Source: Nocardioides glacieisoli
GTDB taxonomy: Bacteria > Actinomycetota > Actinomycetes > Propionibacteriales > Nocardioidaceae
Length of the DNA: 64,000 nucleotides
Assembly: GCF_004137245.1 (NCBI RefSeq)
Contig: NZ_SDWS01000001.1
Coordinates: 496,001 to 560,000 of the forward strand
Direction of reading: 5' to 3'
The translations under genes were made by a program, and so were the position numbers. Below, piece after piece: positions 42,569 through 51,356 of this stretch. Within the stretch, counting starts at the first letter, position 1. Each line of letters opens with the position of its first letter. The notes beneath the pieces were generated by a model. The model did not search any database. It had not been told where the DNA came from and saw nothing but the letters and a program-made list of their open reading frames with translations.

Positions 42569-43452
42569 GAGCCGCTCCCGCGCAGCGCTCCGGCGGCGAT
42601 CCGCAGCTTGACCCCCGTGGGCACGCGCACCCGGGTGCGGCGGATCTCCACTGCGGAGGTCCGGCGCAGGCGGCAGGCCAGCTCGCCGAACGTGCCGTGG
42701 GCGGCGTGCACCGCCCGGCGGCTGCTCGTCGGGAGGGCGGGCACGACCACGGCGGCGGCGGCGAGGTCGGCGTCGATGTCGTCGAGGATGCGGTCGCGGT
42801 CGGCGTCGCAGAACCGGTCGACGTCCAGGCCGGGGAAGTAGTCGCGGCGCAGGACGTCGTGGTCGTCGGCCAGGTCGCGCACGAAGTTGAGCTTCTGGAA
42901 GGCCGCACCGAGGCTTCGGGCACCGGGTGCGAGCCGGTCGTAGGTGTCCGCGCGGTCGCGGGGGCCGTCCGGCGCGGCGACGAAGGCGCGCAGGCACATC
43001 AGCCCGACCACCTCGGCCGACCCGAAGACGTACGCCTCGAAGCTGGCAGGGGTGTGCTCGGTGGTGTCGAGGTCCATCCTCATGGACGCGAAGAACGGCG
43101 CGACGATCTCGTCGGTGATGCCGACGGCCTGCGCGGTGCGGGCGAAGGCGTGCACGACGAGGTTGCCGCTGTAGCCGGTGCGGATCGCGTGCCGGACGTC
43201 GTCCTCCAGCCAGTCGAGCATGGTGGCCCGGGCCGCGCGGGGGAGGGCGGGATCGGGGTTGTCGACGATCTCGTCGGCGACCCGCACGAGTGCGTAGATG
43301 TTGCGCACCTGCGTGCGCACCGGCTCGCCGAGCAGGCGCGAGGCGAGGCCGAAGGAGCTGGAGTACTCCCGGATGACGACGGCGGAGCTGGCCTCGGACA
43401 CCGCGTCGTAGAGGGTGGTGCCGGTGACCGCCCGGGTCAGGTGGAGGTTCAT
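42565..43452 (-). CDS. crtB: Phytoene synthase
   Basis: The 295-residue squalene/phytoene synthase joins two GGPP molecules head to head. The two Asp-rich motifs are visible as VRVADEIVDNP and VRDLADDHDVLRRDYFPGLDVD. The N-terminal segment YSSSFGLASRLL and YALVRVADEIVD are typical of CrtB. The ATG at 43452 overlaps the crtE stop and the gene's stop overlaps the GTG of crtI. Confidence 0.95.
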   Translation of the reverse strand: MNLHLTRAVTGTTLYDAVSEASSAVVIREYSSSFGLASRLLGEPVRTQVRNIYALVRVADEIVDNPDPALPRAARATMLDWLEDDVRHAIRTGYSGNLVVHAFARTAQAVGITDEIVAPFFASMRMDLDTTEHTPASFEAYVFGSAEVVGLMCLRAFVAAPDGPRDRADTYDRLAPGARSLGAAFQKLNFVRDLADDHDVLRRDYFPGLDVDRFCDADRDRILDDIDADLAAAAVVVPALPTSSRRAVHAAHGTFGELACRLRRTSAVEIRRTRVRVPTGVKLRIAAGALRGSGS

Positions 43453-44489
43453 GCCGCGACCTCGCGCCCGTCGACGACCGTCAGTCGCCGGACGGTGACG
43501 GCCTCGAGGAGGTCGAGGGAGATGCCCAGCTCGGCGACACCCGAGCGGGCCAGGGCCAGGTGCTGCTCCGCGAGCTCCTCCACGAAGGCGCGTGACCCGG
43601 ATACGGTGAGCAGCGCCCGGACCTCGTCAAGCTCGTCGTCACCGAGCTCGTGGCCGAGGTGGCCGCTGATCTCGTCCCACTGGGGGGTCGACCGCGCATG
43701 GACGATGAGGGGCGTCTGCTTGCGGGTGCGCAGGTCGCACGTCGCGCTCTTGCCGGAACGGTCGGGATCGCCGAAGACGCCGATCAGGTCGTCCACCAGC
43801 TGGAACGCCACGCCCATGGCCCGGCCCAGGTCGCCGAGCCGCGCCGTCGTCGCCGCGTCGGCGCCCGCCAGCACCGCCCCGGCCTGCAGCGGCAGGGCGA
43901 AGGAGTAGGCGCTGGTCTTGTGCTCCTCCATGGTCAGGCTCTCGGCGAGCGACACGGGCCCGCGGTCGAGGGTGAGGCGCACGTCGGCGAGCTCGCCCGC
44001 GGCAGTGGTGTGCAGGGCGGAGTCGAAGAGGTCGAGCAGGCGTCGTACGACGTCGGGTTGCGCCCCGCACAGGGCGACCGCGCGGACCGCTGCTGCCAGG
44101 GCGAGGTCGCCCGCGAGGATGGCGGCCGTGAGCCCGTAGGCAGCTCCGTCGTCCGTGGCGCCGAGCGCCCGTCCCCGCGCGCGGAACGTGCCGCTCACGT
44201 TGGGCCGGCCCCGTCGCAGGTGGTCGTCGTCGATCACGTCGTCATGGATGACGAAGGCCGTGTGGAGCAGCTCGACGGCGGCGCCGACCTCCGCAGCGGC
44301 GTCGGGGCTCGTGCCGCCGAGGGCGTCGTGCGTGGAGATGACCAGTGCGGGCCGGAAGCGTTTCCCGCCCTCGGTGGCCTCGACCAGGGCATCCCAAAGG
44401 AAGGCGTGGTGGGGGTCGATCGTCGCCGCACGGGCGCGACCGTTGTCGAGCAGGCGCCGCAGCGCGGCGTCCGTACCTGTCGAGATCAT
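43449..44489 (-). CDS. crtE: Geranylgeranyl diphosphate synthase (polyprenyl synthetase)
   Basis: The 346-residue trans-prenyltransferase has the first Asp-rich motif in FVIHDDVIDDDHLRRGRPN and the second in FQLVDDLIGVFGDPDRSGK, plus GKRFRPALV. It supplies the C20 diphosphate for phytoene synthesis and probably for the UbiA enzyme in the same operon. A strong GAGGAGG precedes the ATG at 44489, so this first gene of the operon has a normal leader, unlike many genes in the window. A palindrome and a TAGATT -10-like element lie in the 88-bp gap shared with the divergent MerR-DICT gene. Confidence 0.92.
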   Translation of the reverse strand: MISTGTDAALRRLLDNGRARAATIDPHHAFLWDALVEATEGGKRFRPALVISTHDALGGTSPDAAAEVGAAVELLHTAFVIHDDVIDDDHLRRGRPNVSGTFRARGRALGATDDGAAYGLTAAILAGDLALAAAVRAVALCGAQPDVVRRLLDLFDSALHTTAAGELADVRLTLDRGPVSLAESLTMEEHKTSAYSFALPLQAGAVLAGADAATTARLGDLGRAMGVAFQLVDDLIGVFGDPDRSGKSATCDLRTRKQTPLIVHARSTPQWDEISGHLGHELGDDELDEVRALLTVSGSRAFVEELAEQHLALARSGVAELGISLDLLEAVTVRRLTVVDGREVAA

Positions 44490-44525
44490 TCGTCCCCCTC
44501 CTCACGGGTGCACCTGTCCCGAGTC

Positions 44526-44544
44526 AATCTATGCAAGACTTGCA
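44526..44544. promoter_or_regulatory. crtE promoter/operator region
   Basis: The palindrome TGCAAG-A-CTTGCA (44532-44544) directly abuts TAGATT (44531-44526 on the minus strand), a -10-like element for crtE. It therefore falls in the -10/-35 spacer, where MerR-family regulators bind. The regulator gene starts 34 bp away on the other strand. Confidence 0.55.
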
Positions 44545-44577
44545 ACTATATCTAGACATCATGCATAGGAGTCATCG

Positions 44578-45423
44578 GTGTCCACGTCGCACGCACCCCT
44601 CACCATCGGTGAGCTCGCCCGTCGTACCGGTGTACCCACTACGACGCTGCGCAGCTGGGAATCCCGCTACGGATTTCCGCGACCCGTGCGCCAGGCCGAC
44701 GGGGGCCACCGGCGCTACGCGGAGTCGGAGGTGCGCGCCGTGCTCGACGTGCTGGAGCGGCGGAGCTCGGGGCTCTCCCTCCCCGCGGCCGTGCAGCGCG
44801 TCGTCGACGGGCCGGCTCGGTCGGGCTCGGTCTTCGCAGAGATCCGCCGCCGGCACCCCGTCCTGGCGCCGCAGGTGCTCACGCGACCCACCCTGGTCGC
44901 GATGAGCTGGGCGATCGAGGACGAGTGCTGTGCCCGGGCCGCGGAGCCGCTCCTCTTCGGCGGGTTCCAGCGCGAGACCTTCCTGCGCGGGTCGCACGAC
45001 CGCTGGCGCGAGCTGGCCCGCACGGCCCGCCACGCCGTCGTCTTCGCGGACTTCGCCGATCCCGCACCCCTCGAGCCGGGCGAGCCCGTCGAGGTGGCCC
45101 TGCCCCGCGACGCCCAGCTCAACCGCGAGTGGCTCGTCATCTGCGACTCGCCCGACCTGCCCGCCTTCCTCACCGCCGTCGAGCGCCCCGGCCAGGACGC
45201 GTTCTCAGCTGACCGCCGCTTCGAGGCGATGTGGTCCGTCGACCCCGTGGTGGTCCGCGACGCCAGCCGGTTGGCCGCGGCCCTCGCCGACCGCTACCGC
45301 CCGGACTGGCGGCAGAGGGCGCCCGACCTGCCCGACGCGGACCCCGTGGCGGGCTCGGCCGACCTCCACCGGGCGTCGGCGCTCTTCGACCGCATGGTCG
45401 GCTACCTCGACGCGGCCCGCTGA
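44578..45423 (+). CDS. MerR-family regulator with DICT sensory domain
   Basis: The 281-residue protein has an N-terminal MerR helix-turn-helix (LTIGELARRTGVPTTTLRSWESRYGFPRPVRQADGGHRRY) and a C-terminal part with AMSWAIEDECCARAAEPLLFGGFQRE, the start of a DICT sensory domain. DICT domains occur in light- or signal-responsive regulators. AGGAG lies six bases before the GTG start. It is divergent from the crtE operon and is its likely regulator, analogous in position to LitR of other actinobacterial carotenoid clusters, though it lacks a B12-binding domain. The signal is unknown. Confidence 0.85.
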   Translation: MSTSHAPLTIGELARRTGVPTTTLRSWESRYGFPRPVRQADGGHRRYAESEVRAVLDVLERRSSGLSLPAAVQRVVDGPARSGSVFAEIRRRHPVLAPQVLTRPTLVAMSWAIEDECCARAAEPLLFGGFQRETFLRGSHDRWRELARTARHAVVFADFADPAPLEPGEPVEVALPRDAQLNREWLVICDSPDLPAFLTAVERPGQDAFSADRRFEAMWSVDPVVVRDASRLAAALADRYRPDWRQRAPDLPDADPVAGSADLHRASALFDRMVGYLDAAR

Positions 45424-45446
45424 CAGGTCGGTCCGGCCCGCCGCCC

Positions 45447-45452
45447 TAGCCT
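45447..45452 (+). promoter_or_regulatory. -10 element of leaderless ABC transporter promoter
   Basis: TAGCCT ends 6 nt before the GTG at 45459. It lies just after the stop of the MerR-DICT gene. Confidence 0.55.
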
Positions 45453-45458
45453 CTACCC

Positions 45459-47264
45459 GTGCCAGCAGCCTCCCCCGCCGACCGCCCGACCGTCCAGCCG
45501 CTGCGTGAGCTCTGGCGCCGCTACGACGCCTACCGCGCGCGGTTCGTCGGCGCCGTCGTCGCCTCGACGATCAACAAGGTCGCCGATGTCGTGCCGGAGC
45601 TGCTGATCGGCGCGGCGGTGGACGTCGTCGTGCGCGGTGACGGCTCCTTCGTCGGCGAGGTGCTCGGCGTCGAGTCGCGCTTCGCCCAGCTGGGCTGGCT
45701 CGCCGTCATCAACGCCGTCGTGTGGGTGGTCGAGTCGCTCAGCCAGTACGTCGCCAGCGTGCTGTGGCGCGGCCTGGCCCAGGGCGTGGAGCACGACCTG
45801 CGCGTCGAGGCCTACGACCACGTCCAGCACCTCGACCTGGGCTGGCACGAGAGCCGACCCGCCGGGTCGACGCTCGCCACGCTCAACGACGACGTCAACC
45901 AGCTCGAGCGCTTCCTCGACGTCGGTGCGCCGGCAATCCTGCAGACCGCGCTCAACGTGCTGCTCGTCGGGGCCGTCTTCGCCGCGGCGTCGACGCAGCT
46001 GCTCGTGCTGGCGTTCCTGCCGATCCCGCTGATCGTGATCGGCTCGCTCGTCTTCCAGCGTCGGCTCGAGCCGCTCTACGACCGTGTACGGGTCGCGGTC
46101 TCCGACCTGTCGAGCACCCTGTCGGTCAACATCTCCGGCATCGCGACGATCAAGGCGTTCACCGCCGAGGACCGTGAGCGCGACCGGGTGTCGGCGGTCT
46201 CGCAGGCCTACCGAGAGGCCAACACCGAGGCGATCCGCTCGTCGGCCGCCTTCGTGCCGCTCGTGCGGATGGCGATCCTCGCCGGCTTCACCTGCACCCT
46301 GCTCCTCGGCGGGTGGGCGACCCTGCGCGGCGACCTCCAGGTCGGCCTCTACTCCGTGCTGGTCTTCATGACCCAGCGACTCCTGTGGCCGCTGACCGAG
46401 GTCGCCGAGGTCCTCGACCTCTACCAGCGCGGCCGCGCCTCCGCCGCGCGCATCCTCGCCCTCCTCGACATCCCGGTCACCGTGCCGGCCGGGGCCACGG
46501 CACTCGAGCGACCCGTGGCGGGGCGCGTCGAGCTGCGCGGCGTGCGTTCCGGCTACGCCGACGGCCCGGACGTCCTCCACGGCATCGACCTCGTCGTCCC
46601 GGCGGGCGAGACGCACGCGATCGTGGGCTCCACCGGCTCGGGCAAGTCCTCGCTGCTGCGCCTGGTGCTGCGCTTCGACGACCCGCGTGACGGGCACGTG
46701 CTCTTCGACGGCCAGGACGTCCGCGACCTCGACTGGGACTCGCTGCGCGGATCGATGGGCTACGTCGCCCAGGACGTCTTCATGTTCGCGGGCTCCGTGG
46801 CCGACAACATCGCCTACGGCCGGCCCGGCGCGACCCGGGACGAGGTCCGCGCCGCAGCCGAGTCAGCGGCCGCGCTCGACTTCATCGACGAGATGCCGCA
46901 GGGCCTCGACACGTGGGTCGGCGAGCGGGGCGTGACGCTGTCGGGCGGCCAGCGGCAGCGGCTCGCCCTGGCCCGCGCGCTGCTGCGCGACCCCGCCGTC
47001 CTCGTCCTCGACGAGGCGACCAGCGCGGTCGACAACGAGACCGAGGCGGCCATCCAGCGCTCCCTGCGCCGCGCCACCGCGCAGCGCACCGCGATCGTCG
47101 TCGCCCACCGGCTCTCGACCGTGCGGCACGCGCACCGGATCTGGGTGCTCGACGCCGGCCGCGTCATCGAGGCCGGCACGCACGACGAGCTGATCGCCGG
47201 CGACGGCGCGTACGCCGCCCTCTGGCGCGTGCAGACGGGGGAGCAGGAGCCCGCCGGTCACTGA
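45459..47264 (+). CDS. ABC exporter (fused permease-ATPase)
   Basis: The 601-residue half-transporter has six membrane helices (about 30-330) and a nucleotide-binding domain with every canonical element: Walker [11 protein letters not shown]-loop VAQDVFMF, signature LSGGQRQR, Walker [13 protein letters not shown] and H-loop VVAHRLST. It would work as a homodimer, unlike the asymmetric pair at 12.5-16.1 kb. The GTG start has TAGCCT six bases upstream. Its stop overlaps the convergent glycosyltransferase gene by 7 bp. The substrate is unknown. Confidence 0.92.
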   Translation: MPAASPADRPTVQPLRELWRRYDAYRARFVGAVVASTINKVADVVPELLIGAAVDVVVRGDGSFVGEVLGVESRFAQLGWLAVINAVVWVVESLSQYVASVLWRGLAQGVEHDLRVEAYDHVQHLDLGWHESRPAGSTLATLNDDVNQLERFLDVGAPAILQTALNVLLVGAVFAAASTQLLVLAFLPIPLIVIGSLVFQRRLEPLYDRVRVAVSDLSSTLSVNISGIATIKAFTAEDRERDRVSAVSQAYREANTEAIRSSAAFVPLVRMAILAGFTCTLLLGGWATLRGDLQVGLYSVLVFMTQRLLWPLTEVAEVLDLYQRGRASAARILALLDIPVTVPAGATALERPVAGRVELRGVRSGYADGPDVLHGIDLVVPAGETHAIVGSTGSGKSSLLRLVLRFDDPRDGHVLFDGQDVRDLDWDSLRGSMGYVAQDVFMFAGSVADNIAYGRPGATRDEVRAAAESAAALDFIDEMPQGLDTWVGERGVTLSGGQRQRLALARALLRDPAVLVLDEATSAVDNETEAAIQRSLRRATAQRTAIVVAHRLSTVRHAHRIWVLDAGRVIEAGTHDELIAGDGAYAALWRVQTGEQEPAGH

Positions 47265-48082
47265 CCGGCGGCGCCCGGCGGGACGGCGAGCCACTCGCCG
47301 TCGTCGCCGCGGGAGACCAGGCCCCGCTGCTCGAACGCCTCGAGCCACCCGAGCATCGGCGTCGTGCCCCACCGTCGGCGGTAGATCTCGGCGTTGCGCA
47401 CGATGTCGTCGACGTGCTCGACCGGCGGCCGCGACACCGGGTGCCACTGGTGGTAGGCCCGGGCGTCCCCGACCCAGCCGAGGTCGAGGGCGGAGTTCGC
47501 GATCGTGCGGGCGAAGTCGGTGTCCTCGCCGCCGTAGCCGACGTAGTCCTCGCAGAAGCCGCCGATGCGGCGCCACGCGTCCACCGAGCACGCGAACGAC
47601 AGCGACCAGAAGAGGTCCGGGTCGGCGCCCCTGATCCGGACGCCGAAGCCGGGCGCCGGCCGGGCCGGGTGGGGGGAGTCGAGGGCGGTCAGCGTCGCGA
47701 GGTCGTAACCGCCGGGAGGGGGTCGCTCGAGGTAGGTGACCGGTCCCGACCAGACGGTCCGCGGCTCGTCGCGCACCACGTCGGCGTACGCCGCGACGAG
47801 ACCGGGATCGACGAGGCAGTCCACGTCGAGGAAGACCAGCACGTCGGCACCACGAGCGATCGCGACCTCGGCCCCACGGTTGCGGGCGGCGGCGATCGGG
47901 AGGCCCAGCGGGTCGGCGGGCAGCGACGTCGCGCACCAGTCGGCGGCCGCGACGACCGGGTCGTCGACCGCGACGACGACGTGGTGGTCGGGCGCGCACG
48001 ACGACAGGGCCAGCGAAGCGCGCTGCCGGGCCAGGTGGTCGTGCCGGTCGTGGACGACCGTCACCACAGCGGTGCCCGTCAT
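47258..48082 (-). CDS. GT2/galactosyltransferase-type glycosyltransferase
   Basis: The 274-residue protein has an N-terminal GT-A fold (VVTVVHDRHDHLARQRASL, LPIAAARNRGAEVA, VLVFLDVDCLVDPGLV with the DxD metal site) and a C-terminal galactosyltransferase-like segment (FACSVDAWRRIGGFCEDYVGYGGEDTDFARTI). It transfers a sugar from a nucleotide donor to an unidentified acceptor. It is the last of four glycosyltransferase genes joined by overlapping start/stop codons. The ATG at 48082 overlaps the upstream stop. Confidence 0.83.
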   Translation of the reverse strand: MTGTAVVTVVHDRHDHLARQRASLALSSCAPDHHVVVAVDDPVVAAADWCATSLPADPLGLPIAAARNRGAEVAIARGADVLVFLDVDCLVDPGLVAAYADVVRDEPRTVWSGPVTYLERPPPGGYDLATLTALDSPHPARPAPGFGVRIRGADPDLFWSLSFACSVDAWRRIGGFCEDYVGYGGEDTDFARTIANSALDLGWVGDARAYHQWHPVSRPPVEHVDDIVRNAEIYRRRWGTTPMLGWLEAFEQRGLVSRGDDGEWLAVPPGAAGQ

Positions 48083-49080
48083 GCCGCGCGGTCGCGGTTG
48101 TCGACGACGCCGCTCACGACCCCGGCGAGCCGGGTCGGGGCACCGCCGTCGCACCAGGCGGCCCAGCCCTCGCCGTCGAGGAGGCGGGCCTGGTCGAGCA
48201 GGTCTCCCCAACCGGTCGCGGGGACCGCGTCCACCACGACGGCCGGCCACCCGTCGGCCAGGACCGAGGCGGTGACGTGCTGCTCGTCGAAGGGCCGGTC
48301 CGCGGGCACCACGACGGCCGGCACCCGCAGGGCGGCCACCTCCGCGAGCGAGTTCTGGCCCGGGTGCAGCACGGCGACGTCCGCGGTGGCCAGCACTGCT
48401 GCGGGGTCCGCGTGCCAGGTGCCCAGCGTCCGGCTCAGCACGGTCCAGTCCCAGCCCGGGGTCTGTGTGCGGGCGCGGTCGATCGAGGCCCGGGTGAAGC
48501 CGTCGCCACCGGTCCCGGCCAGCAGCACCGCGTGCGGACGGCGTCCGGAGGGCCGTCGCGGCCCCCGGGCGACGGCGAACCTCGAGACCGCACCGATCGC
48601 GTGCACCTCCCGGTCGAGGCCGGGGAGCATGCGGTCCGTCCAGCCGGCCGGCCAGGCACCGACGACCGCCGTGGCGGTGCCGAAGCCCAGCGCGTGCGCC
48701 GGGTCCGTACGCCGTCCTGGTGCCGTCATCGCCACGACCGGGACGCCGTGCAGGCGGGCCAGCAGGCACACCTCGACCGACTGGTCGACGACCATCGCCG
48801 ACGGCGCGTGGTCCTCGATCCAGGCGGAGATGGCCGCCATCCGGCCACGCAGCCCGGCATCGCCGAGCGGGACCCAGTGCAGCAGGCCCCGCGCGGTCAC
48901 GTCGGCCCCGACGTAGCCGGGAGCGCTGTCGTCGCGCGGGAGCTGCACCCACGGACCGGTCCACACGTCAGGTCGGGGGAGGGAGGAGAAGCCGGTCACC
49001 TGGTCAGGCAGGTGCGGCGCGACGGTGATCGCCCGGTGGAGGTGGCCGTTGCCGTGGTGGTGGACGTAGTAGCCGATCAC
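48079..49080 (-). CDS. GT-B glycosyltransferase, MurG/GT28-like
   Basis: The 333-residue protein starts at GTG 49080 with IGYYVHHHGNGHLHRAI, the glycine-rich N-terminal acceptor loop of the MurG/UGT-like GT-B fold. Its C-terminal donor half has LLAGTGGDGFTRASI and ADVAVLHPGQNSLAEVAALRVPAVVVPADRPFDEQHVTA, matching the GT28-type donor-binding region. The acceptor is unknown. It overlaps both neighbouring glycosyltransferase genes by 4 bp. Confidence 0.83.
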   Translation of the reverse strand: MIGYYVHHHGNGHLHRAITVAPHLPDQVTGFSSLPRPDVWTGPWVQLPRDDSAPGYVGADVTARGLLHWVPLGDAGLRGRMAAISAWIEDHAPSAMVVDQSVEVCLLARLHGVPVVAMTAPGRRTDPAHALGFGTATAVVGAWPAGWTDRMLPGLDREVHAIGAVSRFAVARGPRRPSGRRPHAVLLAGTGGDGFTRASIDRARTQTPGWDWTVLSRTLGTWHADPAAVLATADVAVLHPGQNSLAEVAALRVPAVVVPADRPFDEQHVTASVLADGWPAVVVDAVPATGWGDLLDQARLLDGEGWAAWCDGGAPTRLAGVVSGVVDNRDRAA

Positions 49081-50168
49081 GCGGCGAGCCGGCGGTCGAC
49101 GAGCTGGAGGTAGGTGTCCTCGTAACGGTCGACCATCCGCCCGAGCGAGAGCTCGGCCACCGCGTGCGCCCGGCAGGCAGCGCGGTCGAGCGACATCGCC
49201 TCCCGGGTCGCGCGGGCGAGGACGTCGACCTGGCCGGGCTCGGCCAGCCGTCCCGTGTCGGCCGACAGCACCTCGGGCAGGCCGCCGCGGGCGTAGGCCG
49301 CCACCGGAGTGCCGCACGACAGGGCCTCCGCGGCCACCAGGCCGTAGGGCTCGTCCCACGCGGGCGTGACGACGGCGACGCCCGCACTGCCGACCAGGCT
49401 CGCGAGCTCGGCCTGCGCGAGGTGTCCGGCGTACGTCGCCCCCGGACCGAGCAGCGGCTCGACCGACTCGCGGAAGTAGGTGGCGTCGAGGATCGGACCC
49501 GCGAGCACGATCGGCACCCCGGCCATGCGGGCGGCGAGAAGGGCGTGGTGCGGTGCCTTCTCCTCCACGATCCGCCCCGACCAGACGGCGGTCTCGCCGC
49601 CCGGACCGGCCGGCCACTGATCGACGTCGACCCCGTTGAGCACCACGGTGCTCTCGGTGATGGGCGCCCAGGATGCGGCAGTGTGCCGGGAGACCGACGC
49701 GAAGGAGCTGCTGCCGCCGTCCATCTGCACCGCCGACTCGAGCCACCACAGGGGAGGCGTGTGCAGGGTGGTGAGGACCGGCATCGGCAGCGAGCGCGCC
49801 ATCGCGACGGGGAGGTAGTGGAGGCTGTTGTTGTGGAGGACGTCGAACTCCGCACCGTCGCGGCCGCCCAGCTGGAGCATCAGCGAGAGGTAGGCGTGGT
49901 GCTCGGCCACCTCGACGGAGGGCGGTGCGTCGACGTCGTGGCGCCCGGCCCGGTCCGGCATCGCCTCGACGGCCAGCTCGACCGCGCCGAGGCCCGGGTC
50001 GGAGCCCGGGGCGGCGAAGACCGAGACCTCGTGCCCACGGCGGACCAGCTCGCTGGCGAGGTGCCAGGTCATCGACTCGAGCCCTCCGGTGAAGGGCTCT
50101 GCGATCGGAAAGCGGCAGTTGGCGACCAGACAGATCCGCAGTGGGTTTCCGGGAAGACGTACCGTCAC
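49077..50168 (-). CDS. GT4-family glycosyltransferase
   Basis: The 363-residue enzyme is a retaining GT-B glycosyltransferase. It has the N-terminal RICLVANCRFPIAEPFTGGLESMTWHLASELVRRGHEV and the C-terminal family 4 donor site VVTPAWDEPYGLVAAEALSCGTPVAAYARGGLPEVL with the E-x7-E pattern. The start is taken at GTG 50168, overlapping the upstream stop (GTGA). It could extend the same glycan as its three neighbours. Confidence 0.87.
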   Translation of the reverse strand: MTVRLPGNPLRICLVANCRFPIAEPFTGGLESMTWHLASELVRRGHEVSVFAAPGSDPGLGAVELAVEAMPDRAGRHDVDAPPSVEVAEHHAYLSLMLQLGGRDGAEFDVLHNNSLHYLPVAMARSLPMPVLTTLHTPPLWWLESAVQMDGGSSSFASVSRHTAASWAPITESTVVLNGVDVDQWPAGPGGETAVWSGRIVEEKAPHHALLAARMAGVPIVLAGPILDATYFRESVEPLLGPGATYAGHLAQAELASLVGSAGVAVVTPAWDEPYGLVAAEALSCGTPVAAYARGGLPEVLSADTGRLAEPGQVDVLARATREAMSLDRAACRAHAVAELSLGRMVDRYEDTYLQLVDRRLAA

Positions 50169-51280
50169 CTGCTCACCTCCCGGTAGAGATCCTCGTGGGC
50201 CCGCGCGACCGAGCGGCGTTGCTCGGTGCGCTCGTCGACGCTCGCGCCGTAGCGCGGTCGCTCGTCGTGCGCGCGCACGACCGCGTCGCGCAGGGATGCT
50301 GCGTCGAAGTCGTCGCCGTCGTTGGTGTAGCCCAGGATCGGTCCCTGGTCGGCGTAGTAACCGCAGCTCGGGGCGAGCACGGTCGTCTGCAGGTCGCGGC
50401 AGGCCTCGAGCCAGCCGGAGTGGGTGCCGAAGGTGTAGGGCAGCACCGACAGGTCGAGCGAGGCCAGGTAGCCCCACAGGTCCTCGTCGGAGAGGTAGTC
50501 GTGGACCTCCAGCTCGAGCCGCCCGGCCGCGGCCTCGCGGCGCAGCCAGGCCGAGAGCTCCGCGTCCCGACGGGCGCCGTCGTCGTCGAGGACGTCACGG
50601 TGGCAGTTGACCTGCAGCACCGCGTCGTCGAGGTCGGCCACGGTCTCCACGAGGGTCGGCAGGATCCGCATCGGGTCCATGTTGGCGCGCAGGCTCTTGA
50701 GGTGCAGGCCCACGCGGAACGGCCGCCGACGCCACCGCGGTCGCACCTCCAGCGCGCGCGAGATCGTCGGCAGGTCGACGACGTGCGGGTGGGGGACGAC
50801 CAATGGCGCACGGCCCCACCGCGACTCGATCTCGCGCGCCGCGCCCGGGGTCAACGTGACGAGGGCGTCGGCCGCACCCACCAGCACGTCGAGCTGCTCG
50901 TCGTGCAGCGCACGGTCGCGGTGGTGCGGGTTGCGCAGGTCGTGGACGGTGAACACGAAGGGCTTGCCGCGTCCGCGCAGGACCTTCGTCAGCTTCTCGA
51001 GGTCCTCGGGTCGCACGGCGTCGAAGCCGAAGTGCAGGTGGAACACGTCGAAGTCGGCCGTGCGCGCCCACTCGGGGTCGAGCATCACCGGCGGCCACCA
51101 GGTGGCGCCGGCCGGCCGGTCCGGGTTGGCCGGGTCCGGGTCGGGGAGGCGTACGACGCCGTCGCCGCCGAGCGGCGCGAGGTGGCGGACGTACACGTGC
51201 CCCGCGGGCACGGAAGCGATCGTCAGCGGCGTGGACCGGGGCGGAGCAGCGACCTGCTTCCGGGACTGGGCGATGGACAT
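50165..51280 (-). CDS. Glycosyltransferase (GT-B, GT4-like)
   Basis: The 371-residue protein is GT-B-like: FDVFHLHFGFDAVRPEDLEKL and KPFVFTVHDLRNPHH in the first half, and SLDLSVLPYTFGTHSGWLEACRDLQTTVLAPSCGYY in the donor half, where an E-x7-type element is replaced by GTHSGWLEACRDL. It heads the four-gene unit. The start ATG at 51280 is 76 bp from the divergent membrane-protein gene. The acceptor and donor are unknown. Confidence 0.78.
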   Translation of the reverse strand: MSIAQSRKQVAAPPRSTPLTIASVPAGHVYVRHLAPLGGDGVVRLPDPDPANPDRPAGATWWPPVMLDPEWARTADFDVFHLHFGFDAVRPEDLEKLTKVLRGRGKPFVFTVHDLRNPHHRDRALHDEQLDVLVGAADALVTLTPGAAREIESRWGRAPLVVPHPHVVDLPTISRALEVRPRWRRRPFRVGLHLKSLRANMDPMRILPTLVETVADLDDAVLQVNCHRDVLDDDGARRDAELSAWLRREAAAGRLELEVHDYLSDEDLWGYLASLDLSVLPYTFGTHSGWLEACRDLQTTVLAPSCGYYADQGPILGYTNDGDDFDAASLRDAVVRAHDERPRYGASVDERTEQRRSVARAHEDLYREVSR

Positions 51281-51344
51281 ACTGAGGCGTACCCCGGTTC
51301 ACTCAGCTTCACCGGTTCGTCCACCCGCCCGGGTGGGACCGGCC

Positions 51345-51350
51345 TAGCCT
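51345..51350 (+). promoter_or_regulatory. -10 element of leaderless promoter
   Basis: TAGCCT lies 6 nt before the GTG at 51357. This favours that codon over the in-frame GTG at 51351. Confidence 0.5.
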
Positions 51351-51356
51351 GTGCCG

